Source: Nitrospira sp. (GTDB taxonomy: Bacteria > Nitrospirota > Nitrospiria > Nitrospirales > Nitrospiraceae). Taken from it: a stretch of 64,000 bases of DNA. Position numbers and translations under genes: made by a program. This document shows, one piece after another, positions 1 to 8,162 of this stretch (position 1 is the first letter of the stretch; every line of letters starts with the position of its first letter). Location: positions 806,001-870,000 of the forward strand of contig JARFXP010000002.1 in NCBI GenBank assembly GCA_029194675.1, written 5' to 3'. Under the pieces are notes generated by a model. It had not been told where the DNA came from and made no database searches. It was given only the letters and a program-made list of their open reading frames with translations.

Positions 1-1897
1 CCACGGCGATACGCGCGGTCACGTCGGGAGGGAGCACCAGGTCGCGATATTCTTGGCTCTGCTGTTCGAACAGTTCCCAGCAGGGCATGCTCACCACCCG
101 AGCTTTGATGCCGTCGTCCCTCAACTGCTCAGCGGCCGCGACACAGAGCGCGACCGCGCTTCCGCTGGCCAGCAGCAACACGTCCGGAATTCCCTCACCG
201 CCGTCGACGAGTACGTACGCTCCCTTGGCTACACCGGAGGCCGAGGCAACTTGCGTGCGATCCAGCGTCGGCAGCGCCTGTCGCGACAGGACCAACAACG
301 CCGGTTCGTGCCTCAACTGCATGAGGATGCGCCAGGCCTCGACCACTTCGTTGGCGTCCGCCGGCCGGAGCACGAGAAGATTTGGGACGGCTCGGAGCGA
401 CGCTAGCTGTTCGACCGGTTGATGGGTCGGGCCGTCTTCGCCCAGGCCAATCGAATCATGGGTGAAGATGTAGATGACCGGAAGCTCCATGAGCGCAGAC
501 AGCCGGATCGCCGACCTGGCGTAATCGCTGAAAATCAGGAAGCTGGACCCGCATGGCCGGACTTTTGACAGCGAGAGCCCGTTCAGCACGGCGCCCATCG
601 CATGCTCACGAATGCCGAAGTGGAAGTTCCGGCCTCCATATGAACTTGCTTCGAAATCTCCCGCTTTGTCGAGCGTGAGCCTGGTCTTCGTCGAGGGCGC
701 CAGATCAGCGGAGCCGCCGATCAACCAGGGCACATGCTTGGCAATGGCGTTCAACACCTTGCTTGATGAATCCCGCGAGGCGAGCCCTTTGACGTCGGCT
801 GGAAAAGTCGGCAGGTCTTTCTCCCATCCGTCCGGCAGGCGGCGGTGTTGCATTCGATCCAGTTGGTCGGCGAGGTCCGGAAAGCGCTGTTTGTAATCGG
901 CGAATGTCGCCATCAAAGTCTCGCGCGCCTGATGCCCGCGCTTGCCCATCACGGTTTGGAAATGTTCGCGGACTCCGTCCGGGACCAGGAACTTGGCTTC
1001 CTCCGGCCAGCCGTAGTTGCGCTTGGTCAGCCGGATCTCCTCCTCGCCGAGGGGCTCGCCGTGCGCCGCGTGGGTGTCCTGCTTGTTGGGCGAGCCGTAG
1101 GCGATGTGACTATCCACGATGAGCAGGGTGGGCCGGTCGGTGGTGCGCCTGAACGTATTGAACGCACGGTCAAGCATCGTCAGATCATTCGCGTCGCCGA
1201 CGCGCGTGACGTTCCAACCGTAGCCGATGAAACGCGTGGCCACGTCTTCGCTGAAGACTAAGTCGGTGTGCCCTTCGATCGTGATCTTGTTGTTATCGTA
1301 GATCCAGCAGAGATTGGAGAGTTTGAGATGGCCGGCCAGCGACGCGGCTTCTCCCGACACCCCTTCCATCAGACACCCGTCGCCGCACAAGCCGTACACG
1401 TCGTACTCAAACATCCTGAAATCCGGGCGATTGAAATACTCCGCCATCCACTTGCCCGCGATGGCCATGCTGACGCTGGTCGCGACTCCCTGGCCCAGCG
1501 GGCCCGTCGTGGTCTCAATGCCGGAGGTCCACCGGTACTCCGGATGGCCCGGACACTTGCTGTCGAGCTGGCGAAAGCGCTTGATGTCGTCGAGTGTGAC
1601 CGAGAGTTCCCCCAGCGCCTCGTACTGAGGGTTGACCGCCTTGACGCCGCAGAGATGCAGCAGCGAATAGAGCAGCATAGAGGCATGGCCGTTCGATAGC
1701 ACGAAGCGATCGCGATTCGGCCAGATCGGGTCTTTAGGATCGAACCGCAGAAACCGTTGCCACAAACAATAGGCCACCGGTGCCAGCGCCATTGGCGTCC
1801 CGGGATGGCCCGAAGCGGCGGCCTGCACCGCGTCCATTGAGAGCGTGCGAATCGTGTTGATACAGAGCATGTCAAGTCGCTTGTGGTCCTGAGTCAT
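1..1897 (-). CDS. tkt: Transketolase (3' end beyond left edge)
   Basis: Transketolase moves two-carbon ketol units between sugar phosphates, using thiamine diphosphate, in the non-oxidative pentose phosphate pathway. The gene starts at ATG 1897 behind a GAGAGG ribosome site and is open to base 1, about 632 codons of a usual 660-670. Seen from the N-terminus: SGHPGTPMALAP, GHGSM-type VLSNGHASMLLY, GPLGQGVATSVSMA, the ThDP-binding GDGCLMEGVSGEAA with IYDNNKITIEGHT, then REHAMG and THDSIGLGEDGPTHQPVE of the pyrimidine-binding domain. The last readable part, VVSMPCWELFEQQ, lies in the C-terminal domain, so only the end is missing. The next gene upstream on the same strand is the fused tal-pgi, 131 bp away, which makes one pentose phosphate operon likely. 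Confidence 0.95.
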   Translation of the reverse strand, partial: MTQDHKRLDMLCINTIRTLSMDAVQAAASGHPGTPMALAPVAYCLWQRFLRFDPKDPIWPNRDRFVLSNGHASMLLYSLLHLCGVKAVNPQYEALGELSVTLDDIKRFRQLDSKCPGHPEYRWTSGIETTTGPLGQGVATSVSMAIAGKWMAEYFNRPDFRMFEYDVYGLCGDGCLMEGVSGEAASLAGHLKLSNLCWIYDNNKITIEGHTDLVFSEDVATRFIGYGWNVTRVGDANDLTMLDRAFNTFRRTTDRPTLLIVDSHIAYGSPNKQDTHAAHGEPLGEEEIRLTKRNYGWPEEAKFLVPDGVREHFQTVMGKRGHQARETLMATFADYKQRFPDLADQLDRMQHRRLPDGWEKDLPTFPADVKGLASRDSSSKVLNAIAKHVPWLIGGSADLAPSTKTRLTLDKAGDFEASSYGGRNFHFGIREHAMGAVLNGLSLSKVRPCGSSFLIFSDYARSAIRLSALMELPVIYIFTHDSIGLGEDGPTHQPVEQLASLRAVPNLLVLRPADANEVVEAWRILMQLRHEPALLVLSRQALPTLDRTQVASASGVAKGAYVLVDGGEGIPDVLLLASGSAVALCVAAAEQLRDDGIKARVVSMPCWELFEQQSQEYRDLVLPPDVTARIAV

Positions 1898-2028
1898 GTT
1901 GCCCTCTCTCGTTTAATTGGCGGCGTAGCGTCGACGTCTCGATGGTTCCAGAAAGCCGAACGTTTCCGGCTAAGCAGCGCCTCAGGCTGTCGATAGCGGT
2001 ACAATCAGCCGGACGGCCTGTTCTTCAC

Positions 2029-4878
2029 TCAATGGACGACAGATTCCTGGACAGGTGAGGCAAGGGTGGACTCCAGTGCTTCGCCTAGCGTCGTCAAGCC
2101 GGCTGTGACCTCTTCGCGTAGATGGACCCGCAGCACCCGTCTGCCGTGTTTGCGCAACGATTCGAGATCGCCGAGCGCCTGGGCATGTTTGAAGACGCCG
2201 AATGTGTAGGGCTTATCAGGAATCGCCGCGTCGATCGCCTCGTCGGCAGTGATCAGCAGGAAGAGACCCGTATTGGGACCGCCTTTATGGAATTGCCCGG
2301 TGGAATGGAGGTAGCGAGGCCCGTAGCCGACCGTCGTGGCGACATGCAATCGATCCCGCAACAGTTCACGGATCGCCTGAAGCCGTTCCTCGATGTCCGT
2401 CTGTTCAGGGAGGTATGCCAGCAACGCCACATAATCTCCGACGAGAGCTTGCTGAAAGAATCGTCGCAGCACCTCCGACGCGGAATGCCCGACCTCCCGG
2501 GCGTAGAGCGCCAACGACCCTTCCACGACCGTCGAAGATTCTTCAGGCAACCCTCCTCCCTGTTCGACGTTCGCAAGCAAGCGGTTGGTGTTATCCTTGC
2601 TCTCCTGCACATTCGGCTGATCGAATGGGTTTATGCCGAGGATCGCCCCGGCTGTCGCCGCGGCCATTTCCCAACGGAAGAACTCCTGTCCAAGATCGAG
2701 CGGATCTTCCAGTTGAATGCTCACGACCGGTTTCCCTGCCGCCTGTAGAGCCGCGAGGTTCCGATCCAACGACTCGTCACGTTCGTCCTGTGCGTGGATA
2801 GAAATAAACAGCCGATCATCCCCATAGACGGATGACTCCCCGAAAGCTTCACCCGCGACCGGCAGCAACCCGACGCCTTCCTTGCCGGTACTTTCAGCCA
2901 GCAGTTGCTCGATCCAGAGTCCCAACGCCCGAAGCGAAGGCGAGGTCAGGAGCGTGACCTTGTCGCGGTGGTGCAGAGCCAGTTCTCCCATCACCGTGCC
3001 TAAGACGATTCCAGGAGCTTCTTTGACCGGCACGCAGGCCGCGTTGGCATGCACCATCCGAAGGGCACGCACCAGCAATTCAGACACATTGACGCCCATC
3101 AGCGTCGCGGGCACGAGGCCGAAATATGACAGAGCGGAATACCGACCGCCGATATCGGAAAAATTCAGAAAGACTCTCCTGAACCTCCGTTCTTCAGCCT
3201 GCTTGACCAGTGGGCTGTCCGGATCCGTGATCACGACAAAATTGTCTCCTGCTTGAAGGCCCTTGATCTTCTTCAGCTTGGCAAAGAAATAGTCCCTGAA
3301 CGCCAAAGGCTCGGCGGTTGTCCCGGATTTGGTCGCGACAATAAACAGGGTATCGGCCAAAGGTCCTTCTTGTTCGATCTTTAGGACTGTCGCGGGATCG
3401 GTCGTATCCAGCACCATCAACGGGAGCCCGCCTGTCCTCCGTGGACAGATTCGCTGGAAGACCAGCGGAGCCAAACTGCTGCCTCCCATCCCCATATGAA
3501 CGACGCGCCGAAACCCGTCGCGGCGGACTTCCTCGGCGAACCCGAAGAGCTCGTCAAGATGGTCTTCCATTTTCTCCGCGACATGCAGCCATCCCAAGGA
3601 GTGCCGGATCGCCTCTTGATGGTGCGCATCCGGCTTCCACAAGGCCGCCTCTTTCCGCCAACAGCGAGAGGTGAACCGATTTTGCTCTAGGGCGTTGAGC
3701 CGATCCTGAAGGAACGAGTCGTATCCCGGAAGCGTCAACGTTTGCCGATCCAACGGCTCTTTCAAGGTCGCCGTGCGCTTTCGTTCGATGCTTTCCGTGA
3801 GACCATCGAACGCCGTAATGAATTTCCGGATACCGTCTTCCTCGAGTTGGTCGCTCACCTTCTCCAGATCGATCCCGATCTTACGGAGCCGATCGAGCAC
3901 ATTCCGCGCCTCCGTTATTCCTTCTTCCAATCGAGCCGACGGCCGGCCGTGATCCCGATAGGCCTGCAACGTCTCCAGCGTCAGTGTGTTCACTGTATCC
4001 GGACCGATCAGCGCCTCCACATACTTCACGTCGCTTTCCTTCGGATTCTTGGTGCTCGTGCTGGCCCAGAGCAATCGTTGCGGTCTCGCCCCTTGAACAG
4101 CCAGTGGACGGAACCGCTCACCATGGAAGAGCTCTTTGTAGATCTCGTATGCGGCCTTGGCGCAGGCAATGGCCGTCTGTCCGAGGAGGTCATGATAAGA
4201 CTTGTCGGTATTCCTCTCCTGCCGGCGCTGGTCCAACAAAGAATCCACGAGGATGTCAATTCTACTGAGGAAAAAGCTCGCTACCGACGCCACGCGGCCG
4301 AGCGGCATCCCTCTCGCCAGGCGGGCCGTCAGTCCCTCAACGTAGGCTTCGCAGACATCGCGATAGCGGGAAAGGCCGAACAGCAAGGTGACGTTGACAT
4401 TAATACCCTCCGCTGTGAGCTGACGGATGGCAATGATCCCCTCGCGCGTTCCGGGCACCTTAATCATCACATTCGGTCGGTTGAGCAGTTGCCAAAGACG
4501 GCGCGCTTCCTCCACGGTTCCTGTCGCATCATCGGCCAGGTCCGGGGAGACCTCAAGGCTTACGAAACCGTCTCTTCCCTCCGTCTGGTCATAGACTCGT
4601 CTGAACAGGTCGGCGGTGCATTGCACATCGTTGAGGGTCAGATCCTCATAAATCTCCCGGGAGGCTTTGCCTTCCAGCGTGAGGGCACGAATTCTGTCGT
4701 CGTAGTCACGACTCCCCACGATGGCTTTTTCAAAAATGGAAGGATTGGACGTGACTCCTCGAGCGCCGCAGTCCTCCCTCAACTGCTGCATCTCGCCCGA
4801 GGTCAGCATGCCCCGCCGAATGAAGTCCAGCCAGATGCTCTGTTCAAACGTCTGAAGGTGTAGTAAGGGATTGGTCAT
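2029..4878 (-). CDS. tal-pgi: Bifunctional transaldolase / glucose-6-phosphate isomerase
   Basis: A 949-residue fusion. The N-terminal part (about residues 1-370) is a transaldolase, with GVTSNPSIFEKAI near residue 42 and the Schiff-base lysine in NVMIKVPGTREG near 140. The C-terminal part (about 400-940) is a phosphoglucose isomerase, with VHMGMGGSSLAPLV, the sugar-isomerase signature TKSGTTAEPLAFRDYF and GRYSALSYFGLVPA. Transaldolase moves dihydroxyacetone units between sugar phosphates, and Pgi interconverts glucose-6-P and fructose-6-P, so one chain feeds fructose-6-P from the pentose pathway into gluconeogenesis or glycogen synthesis. Such fusions are known in several bacterial phyla. 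It precedes transketolase on the same strand, consistent with co-transcription. No break is seen. Confidence 0.93.
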   Translation of the reverse strand: MTNPLLHLQTFEQSIWLDFIRRGMLTSGEMQQLREDCGARGVTSNPSIFEKAIVGSRDYDDRIRALTLEGKASREIYEDLTLNDVQCTADLFRRVYDQTEGRDGFVSLEVSPDLADDATGTVEEARRLWQLLNRPNVMIKVPGTREGIIAIRQLTAEGINVNVTLLFGLSRYRDVCEAYVEGLTARLARGMPLGRVASVASFFLSRIDILVDSLLDQRRQERNTDKSYHDLLGQTAIACAKAAYEIYKELFHGERFRPLAVQGARPQRLLWASTSTKNPKESDVKYVEALIGPDTVNTLTLETLQAYRDHGRPSARLEEGITEARNVLDRLRKIGIDLEKVSDQLEEDGIRKFITAFDGLTESIERKRTATLKEPLDRQTLTLPGYDSFLQDRLNALEQNRFTSRCWRKEAALWKPDAHHQEAIRHSLGWLHVAEKMEDHLDELFGFAEEVRRDGFRRVVHMGMGGSSLAPLVFQRICPRRTGGLPLMVLDTTDPATVLKIEQEGPLADTLFIVATKSGTTAEPLAFRDYFFAKLKKIKGLQAGDNFVVITDPDSPLVKQAEERRFRRVFLNFSDIGGRYSALSYFGLVPATLMGVNVSELLVRALRMVHANAACVPVKEAPGIVLGTVMGELALHHRDKVTLLTSPSLRALGLWIEQLLAESTGKEGVGLLPVAGEAFGESSVYGDDRLFISIHAQDERDESLDRNLAALQAAGKPVVSIQLEDPLDLGQEFFRWEMAAATAGAILGINPFDQPNVQESKDNTNRLLANVEQGGGLPEESSTVVEGSLALYAREVGHSASEVLRRFFQQALVGDYVALLAYLPEQTDIEERLQAIRELLRDRLHVATTVGYGPRYLHSTGQFHKGGPNTGLFLLITADEAIDAAIPDKPYTFGVFKHAQALGDLESLRKHGRRVLRVHLREEVTAGLTTLGEALESTLASPVQESVVH

Positions 4879-4920
4879 GGTATCCTTCCCAAGCTAGAAA
4901 TCTTCCCTATAACGACTGAG

Positions 4921-5070
4921 TTAATCGACCACTCTGCGTATTCGACGGAGGCTTCCGCTGATCGCTTGCTGCTGAATGCCCGAGAATCTCACACCCAAGC
5001 CGAAGGTCTTCGTCTCGAAAGTGTCTCTATCCTGACCAAGATTGATACATCCATTCGACCAGTCAGAACA
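4921..5070 (-). pseudogene. Possible PilZ-domain C-terminal remnant
   Basis: The 346 bp between tal-pgi and narI carry no full gene. On the minus strand, 49 codons after an in-frame stop read a short NGCINLG stretch and then FGLGVRFSGIQQQ...LRRIRRV, which resembles the end of a PilZ (c-di-GMP-binding) domain: a GC strand, a late FGVxF strand and a terminal LRR helix. There is no start codon with a ribosome site and no RxxxR motif, so if it is PilZ it is a truncated relic. Just upstream, at about 5200-5115, a 28-codon GTG reading frame behind AGGAGAAGGC may be part of the same decayed gene. The similarity is weak and judged by eye. Confidence 0.28.
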
Positions 5071-5224
5071 TCAGGAAAACTCTCATCGTTCTGCCGAAAA
5101 ATCACAGCGTTTTCTGTGTCCTTCCACTGAGGACAAAAGACCCGTTCTTATACAGCTTCGTGGTTTCCGCCTCGATGATGTCCTGCACGCCTTCTCCTTT
5201 GATCTCGCCTCTCGGTAAACCGCT

Positions 5225-5917
5225 TTACCGCTGACGCAATCCCGGACGCACCACCTGATACGGCCGCAGGAGGTAGGCCACCAATGCAAATCCGCTCCAG
5301 ATGTGGACGAGTCTGCTGAATGGGATCAGCGCAAACAGAGTCATCCCTAATACCATATGAACTTGATAGACCAGCGACAGCTCCACCACGAAGGAAGCGG
5401 CGTCCCCGTGAAACGTGATGATATGACGGGCCCATTGGGACAAGGGTATCAAGTTGCCTCCTGACAATTCCTGGGCGGAAAAATACAGTGTGACCAAGCC
5501 GAAGGACAAGGTCATGAGAATCCATAGGAGCACGACCATGTCCATCACGCGCGTGGTCGCGCGGATTCTCGGCTCCGTCACGCGCCGATGGATGAGCATG
5601 AGGAGCCCGACCAAGCAGGCTGATCCGAAGAGTCCACCGCTGATCATGGCCACCAACTGATGTCCAGGTAGACCGATACCCATCATCCCGAACACCTCCG
5701 GCATGAGAATGCCGATAAAATGTCCCAGGAAGAGGAACAACACGCCGACGTGGAAGAGGTTACTGCCGAATCGGAGCGTTCCGCGCCTGAGCAACTCGCT
5801 TGAATCGCTGGTCCAGGTATATTGGCCTCGCTCGAACCGCAGCAAACTGCCCAGGAGAAACAGGGAGCCGACGATGTACGGATAGATTTGAAAGAAGAAC
5901 TCGTGAAGATTGGACAT
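5225..5917 (-). CDS. narI: Respiratory nitrate reductase gamma subunit (cytochrome b)
   Basis: NarI is the membrane diheme cytochrome b that oxidises quinol and passes electrons to NarH. The protein is 230 residues with five hydrophobic spans. All four heme-ligand histidines are present, at residues 56, 66, 187 and 205, the positions I recall for E. coli NarI. Family motifs include FFFQIYPYIVGS at the N-terminus, RATT near residue 120, and GMTLF...PFSRLVHIWS at the C-terminus. It is the last gene of narGHJI, 27 bp after narJ, with a GAGGATG ribosome site. Its quinol site faces the periplasmic side and its partner subunits face the cytoplasm. Confidence 0.96.
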   Translation of the reverse strand: MSNLHEFFFQIYPYIVGSLFLLGSLLRFERGQYTWTSDSSELLRRGTLRFGSNLFHVGVLFLFLGHFIGILMPEVFGMMGIGLPGHQLVAMISGGLFGSACLVGLLMLIHRRVTEPRIRATTRVMDMVVLLWILMTLSFGLVTLYFSAQELSGGNLIPLSQWARHIITFHGDAASFVVELSLVYQVHMVLGMTLFALIPFSRLVHIWSGFALVAYLLRPYQVVRPGLRQR

Positions 5918-5944
5918 ATCACATCCTCATCCTGTCGAATCGTG

Positions 5945-6583
5945 TCAGGTCTCACGATGTCTGTCGCCGCCGAGCGGTTCTTTCGTGAACGTTCCCTGCA
6001 CTCCCATTCGAATCCCGGACTGCTTCCGACGAAGAAATCGCTTCATGCTACGAATCGGGGACGAGGTTCCCGATAACACGGAGCCGGGAATCATCGCCGT
6101 GAGGGCATCGAAGGCTCCAGCGTAGGGGGAACAGACAGCCGCGAGCCGGTTATGCAGAGATTCCACCACATCTTCGATGGCGGCGAGTCGCCCTTGCGCC
6201 TCCTCAGGTGGAATCAGGGACAGGAACTCGAGGAACAGCGGAAGAAAATCCGGCAATTCCCGGCTCGTCGGTTCCAGACCGAACCGTCGGTATTCTTCCA
6301 CCTGTCGAGCCATCGCCTCACCCCGCTCGCGGGAATCCCCCATCGTGTGCTCGAAGACATGCAGTGAATGGGCGGCATTTCGATCAAAGGTCTCCACGTA
6401 TGTCGCTTGCAGGTCGATCAAGGTTCCGCGCTGCAGATGGGTGAACAAGCCGTCGAGCCGACGCCCCGCGCGCCGGCTTCGTCCGGTCTCGGTGGACAGG
6501 ATCGCCCGCAACTCGCCGACCGATTGCAGCCAATGCTGTTCGGGATAGGTCAAGAGCAGGGTGATGACCTTATAGAGCCTCAC
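5945..6583 (-). CDS. narJ: Nitrate reductase assembly chaperone (delta subunit)
   Basis: A 212-residue NarJ/TorD-family chaperone. In this family the protein binds the NarG N-terminus, helps insert the molybdenum cofactor and Fe-S centre FS0, and holds NarGH until it docks on NarI; it is not part of the final enzyme. Diagnostic stretches are YVETFDRNAAHSLHVFEH and GDSRERGEAM near residues 62-90, and ELPDFLPLFLEFL near residue 110. It starts inside the end of narH with a 4-base ATGA overlap, which suggests translational coupling. The C-terminal tail after about residue 175 is basic and not conserved. Confidence 0.93.
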   Translation of the reverse strand: MRLYKVITLLLTYPEQHWLQSVGELRAILSTETGRSRRAGRRLDGLFTHLQRGTLIDLQATYVETFDRNAAHSLHVFEHTMGDSRERGEAMARQVEEYRRFGLEPTSRELPDFLPLFLEFLSLIPPEEAQGRLAAIEDVVESLHNRLAAVCSPYAGAFDALTAMIPGSVLSGTSSPIRSMKRFLRRKQSGIRMGVQGTFTKEPLGGDRHRET

Positions 6584-8124
6584 GGCCTGCGGCTCCCTCT
6601 CTTGATCTCATTCACGCTGATCAATTGCACCTTCGTCCGTTCCTTGCCGGCGAACACACTCGCCCCCGTCACTCCCTCGGAAAATCGGCTGTCGGCGGAG
6701 AAGCCGCAGGAACCCTGGTCATCGAAACTATGTGACATGGCCTCCTGATGGTTGGTTGGAATGACGTAACGGTCTTCATAATCGGCAATCGCGAGGTACC
6801 GGTACATCTCCTCGATCTGGGCTTCGCTCAGTCCCACCCGTGGCAGCGACAGGGCTGCGTCGTCCCCCATGTCTTTCTTTCGCATGTAGCGGCGCATCGC
6901 GAGCAGCCGATCCAACGCGCGCACGACGGGCTCCTCTTTGCCTGCCGTCAGAAGATGTGCGAGGTAGCGTACAGGAATCCGGAGGGAGGATGTATCGGGA
7001 AGCCCGTCCACCTCAGAATGCGCAGTCTCGGCTGAATTCGAAACCGGTGAGAGCGGGGGTATGTACCACACCATGGGCAACGTTCGGTATTCGGGATGGA
7101 GAGGAAACGCCAGACGCCACTCGATCGCCATCTTATAGACGGGGGACCGCTTGGCAGCCTCCAGCCAATTGTCTGGAATCCCGTTCTGTTTCGCCTGCGC
7201 CTGCACAGCCGGATCTTTGGGATCGAGAAACAGTCCAAGCTGGGCCTCATGCAGATCCTGTTCCTGTTCGACGGTCGCCGCTTGTTCGATGCGATCCGCA
7301 TCATAGAGGATGACTCCCAGGTATCGCAGGCGACCGACGCAGGTCTCCGAACAGATGGTCGGCTGGCCGGATTCGATGCGCGGATAACAAAAGGTGCATT
7401 TCTCAGCCTTGCCTGTGTGCCAGTTATAATAAATCTTCTTATAGGGACAGCCGCTGACGCACATCCGCCAGCCACGACACTTATCCTGGTCCACCAGCAC
7501 AATGCCGTCTTCCTCTCGTTTATAGATCGAACCGGACGGACAGGACGCGACGCAGGTGGGATTCAAACAATGCTCGCAGAGCCGGGGGAGGTAGAACAGA
7601 AAGGTGTTTTCGAATGAAGCCAGGAGATCCTGATCGATTCCATCGACATTGACGTCCTTGAAGCGCTCCGCTGACTCGCCGCCAAGATCGTCTTCCCAAT
7701 TCGGACCCCCGTCGATCTTGTCCTTGATTTCCCCGGTGATGATGGACATTGCCCGGGCTGTGGGCGTCGTCGGTCCTTCCGGCGCGCGCTGGAGTGTGTT
7801 GTAGTCGAAGGTAAATGGTTCGTAGTAATCGTCCAGCTGCGGCAAGTTGGGGTTCGAGAAAATGTTGGTCAGGATTCGCCAGCGCGCGCCCTGTTTCGGC
7901 TTGATCGTGCCGTTCTCCTTACGTTCCCAACCGCCGTTCCAGCGTTCCTGGTTTTCCCATTCATGGGGATAGCCGACGCCCGGCTTGGTTTCGACGTTGT
8001 TGAACCAGACGTATTCCATGCCTTCACGTGACGTCCACACGTTCTTGCAGGTAATGGAGCAGGTGTGACAGCCGATGCATTTATCAAGGTTCATGACCAT
8101 AGCCACCTGCGCGCGGACTTTCAT
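6580..8124 (-). CDS. narH: Respiratory nitrate reductase beta subunit (Fe-S)
   Basis: NarH carries four iron-sulfur centres that pass electrons from NarI to NarG on the cytoplasmic side of the membrane. The start at 8124 (514 residues; E. coli is about 512) is chosen because ATG follows a perfect GGAGGTCTT and gives MKVRAQVAMVMNLDKCIGC. A longer reading frame upstream would overlap narG. Cysteine groups seen: CIGCHTCSITC near residue 16, CEHCLNPTCVASCPSG near 180, and CRGWRMCVSGCP near 213, where tryptophan replaces one cysteine as in the [3Fe-4S] centre of true NarH; KAEKCTFCYP follows. The gene lies 38 bp after narG and overlaps narJ by 4 bases. Confidence 0.97.
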   Translation of the reverse strand: MKVRAQVAMVMNLDKCIGCHTCSITCKNVWTSREGMEYVWFNNVETKPGVGYPHEWENQERWNGGWERKENGTIKPKQGARWRILTNIFSNPNLPQLDDYYEPFTFDYNTLQRAPEGPTTPTARAMSIITGEIKDKIDGGPNWEDDLGGESAERFKDVNVDGIDQDLLASFENTFLFYLPRLCEHCLNPTCVASCPSGSIYKREEDGIVLVDQDKCRGWRMCVSGCPYKKIYYNWHTGKAEKCTFCYPRIESGQPTICSETCVGRLRYLGVILYDADRIEQAATVEQEQDLHEAQLGLFLDPKDPAVQAQAKQNGIPDNWLEAAKRSPVYKMAIEWRLAFPLHPEYRTLPMVWYIPPLSPVSNSAETAHSEVDGLPDTSSLRIPVRYLAHLLTAGKEEPVVRALDRLLAMRRYMRKKDMGDDAALSLPRVGLSEAQIEEMYRYLAIADYEDRYVIPTNHQEAMSHSFDDQGSCGFSADSRFSEGVTGASVFAGKERTKVQLISVNEIKRGSRRP

Positions 8125-8162
8125 AAGACCTCCATTGATGAACGTCTCCCATCGCTTGAGCG

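Noticed and set aside
3742..4863. Plus-strand 373-codon open frame opposite tal-pgi
   Set aside because: Antisense shadow of a well-supported gene; composition is not protein-like and there is no ribosome site.
5083..5289. Minus-strand frame overlapping the narI end
   Set aside because: Overlaps narI in another frame, rich in Cys/Arg/Trp, no family signs.
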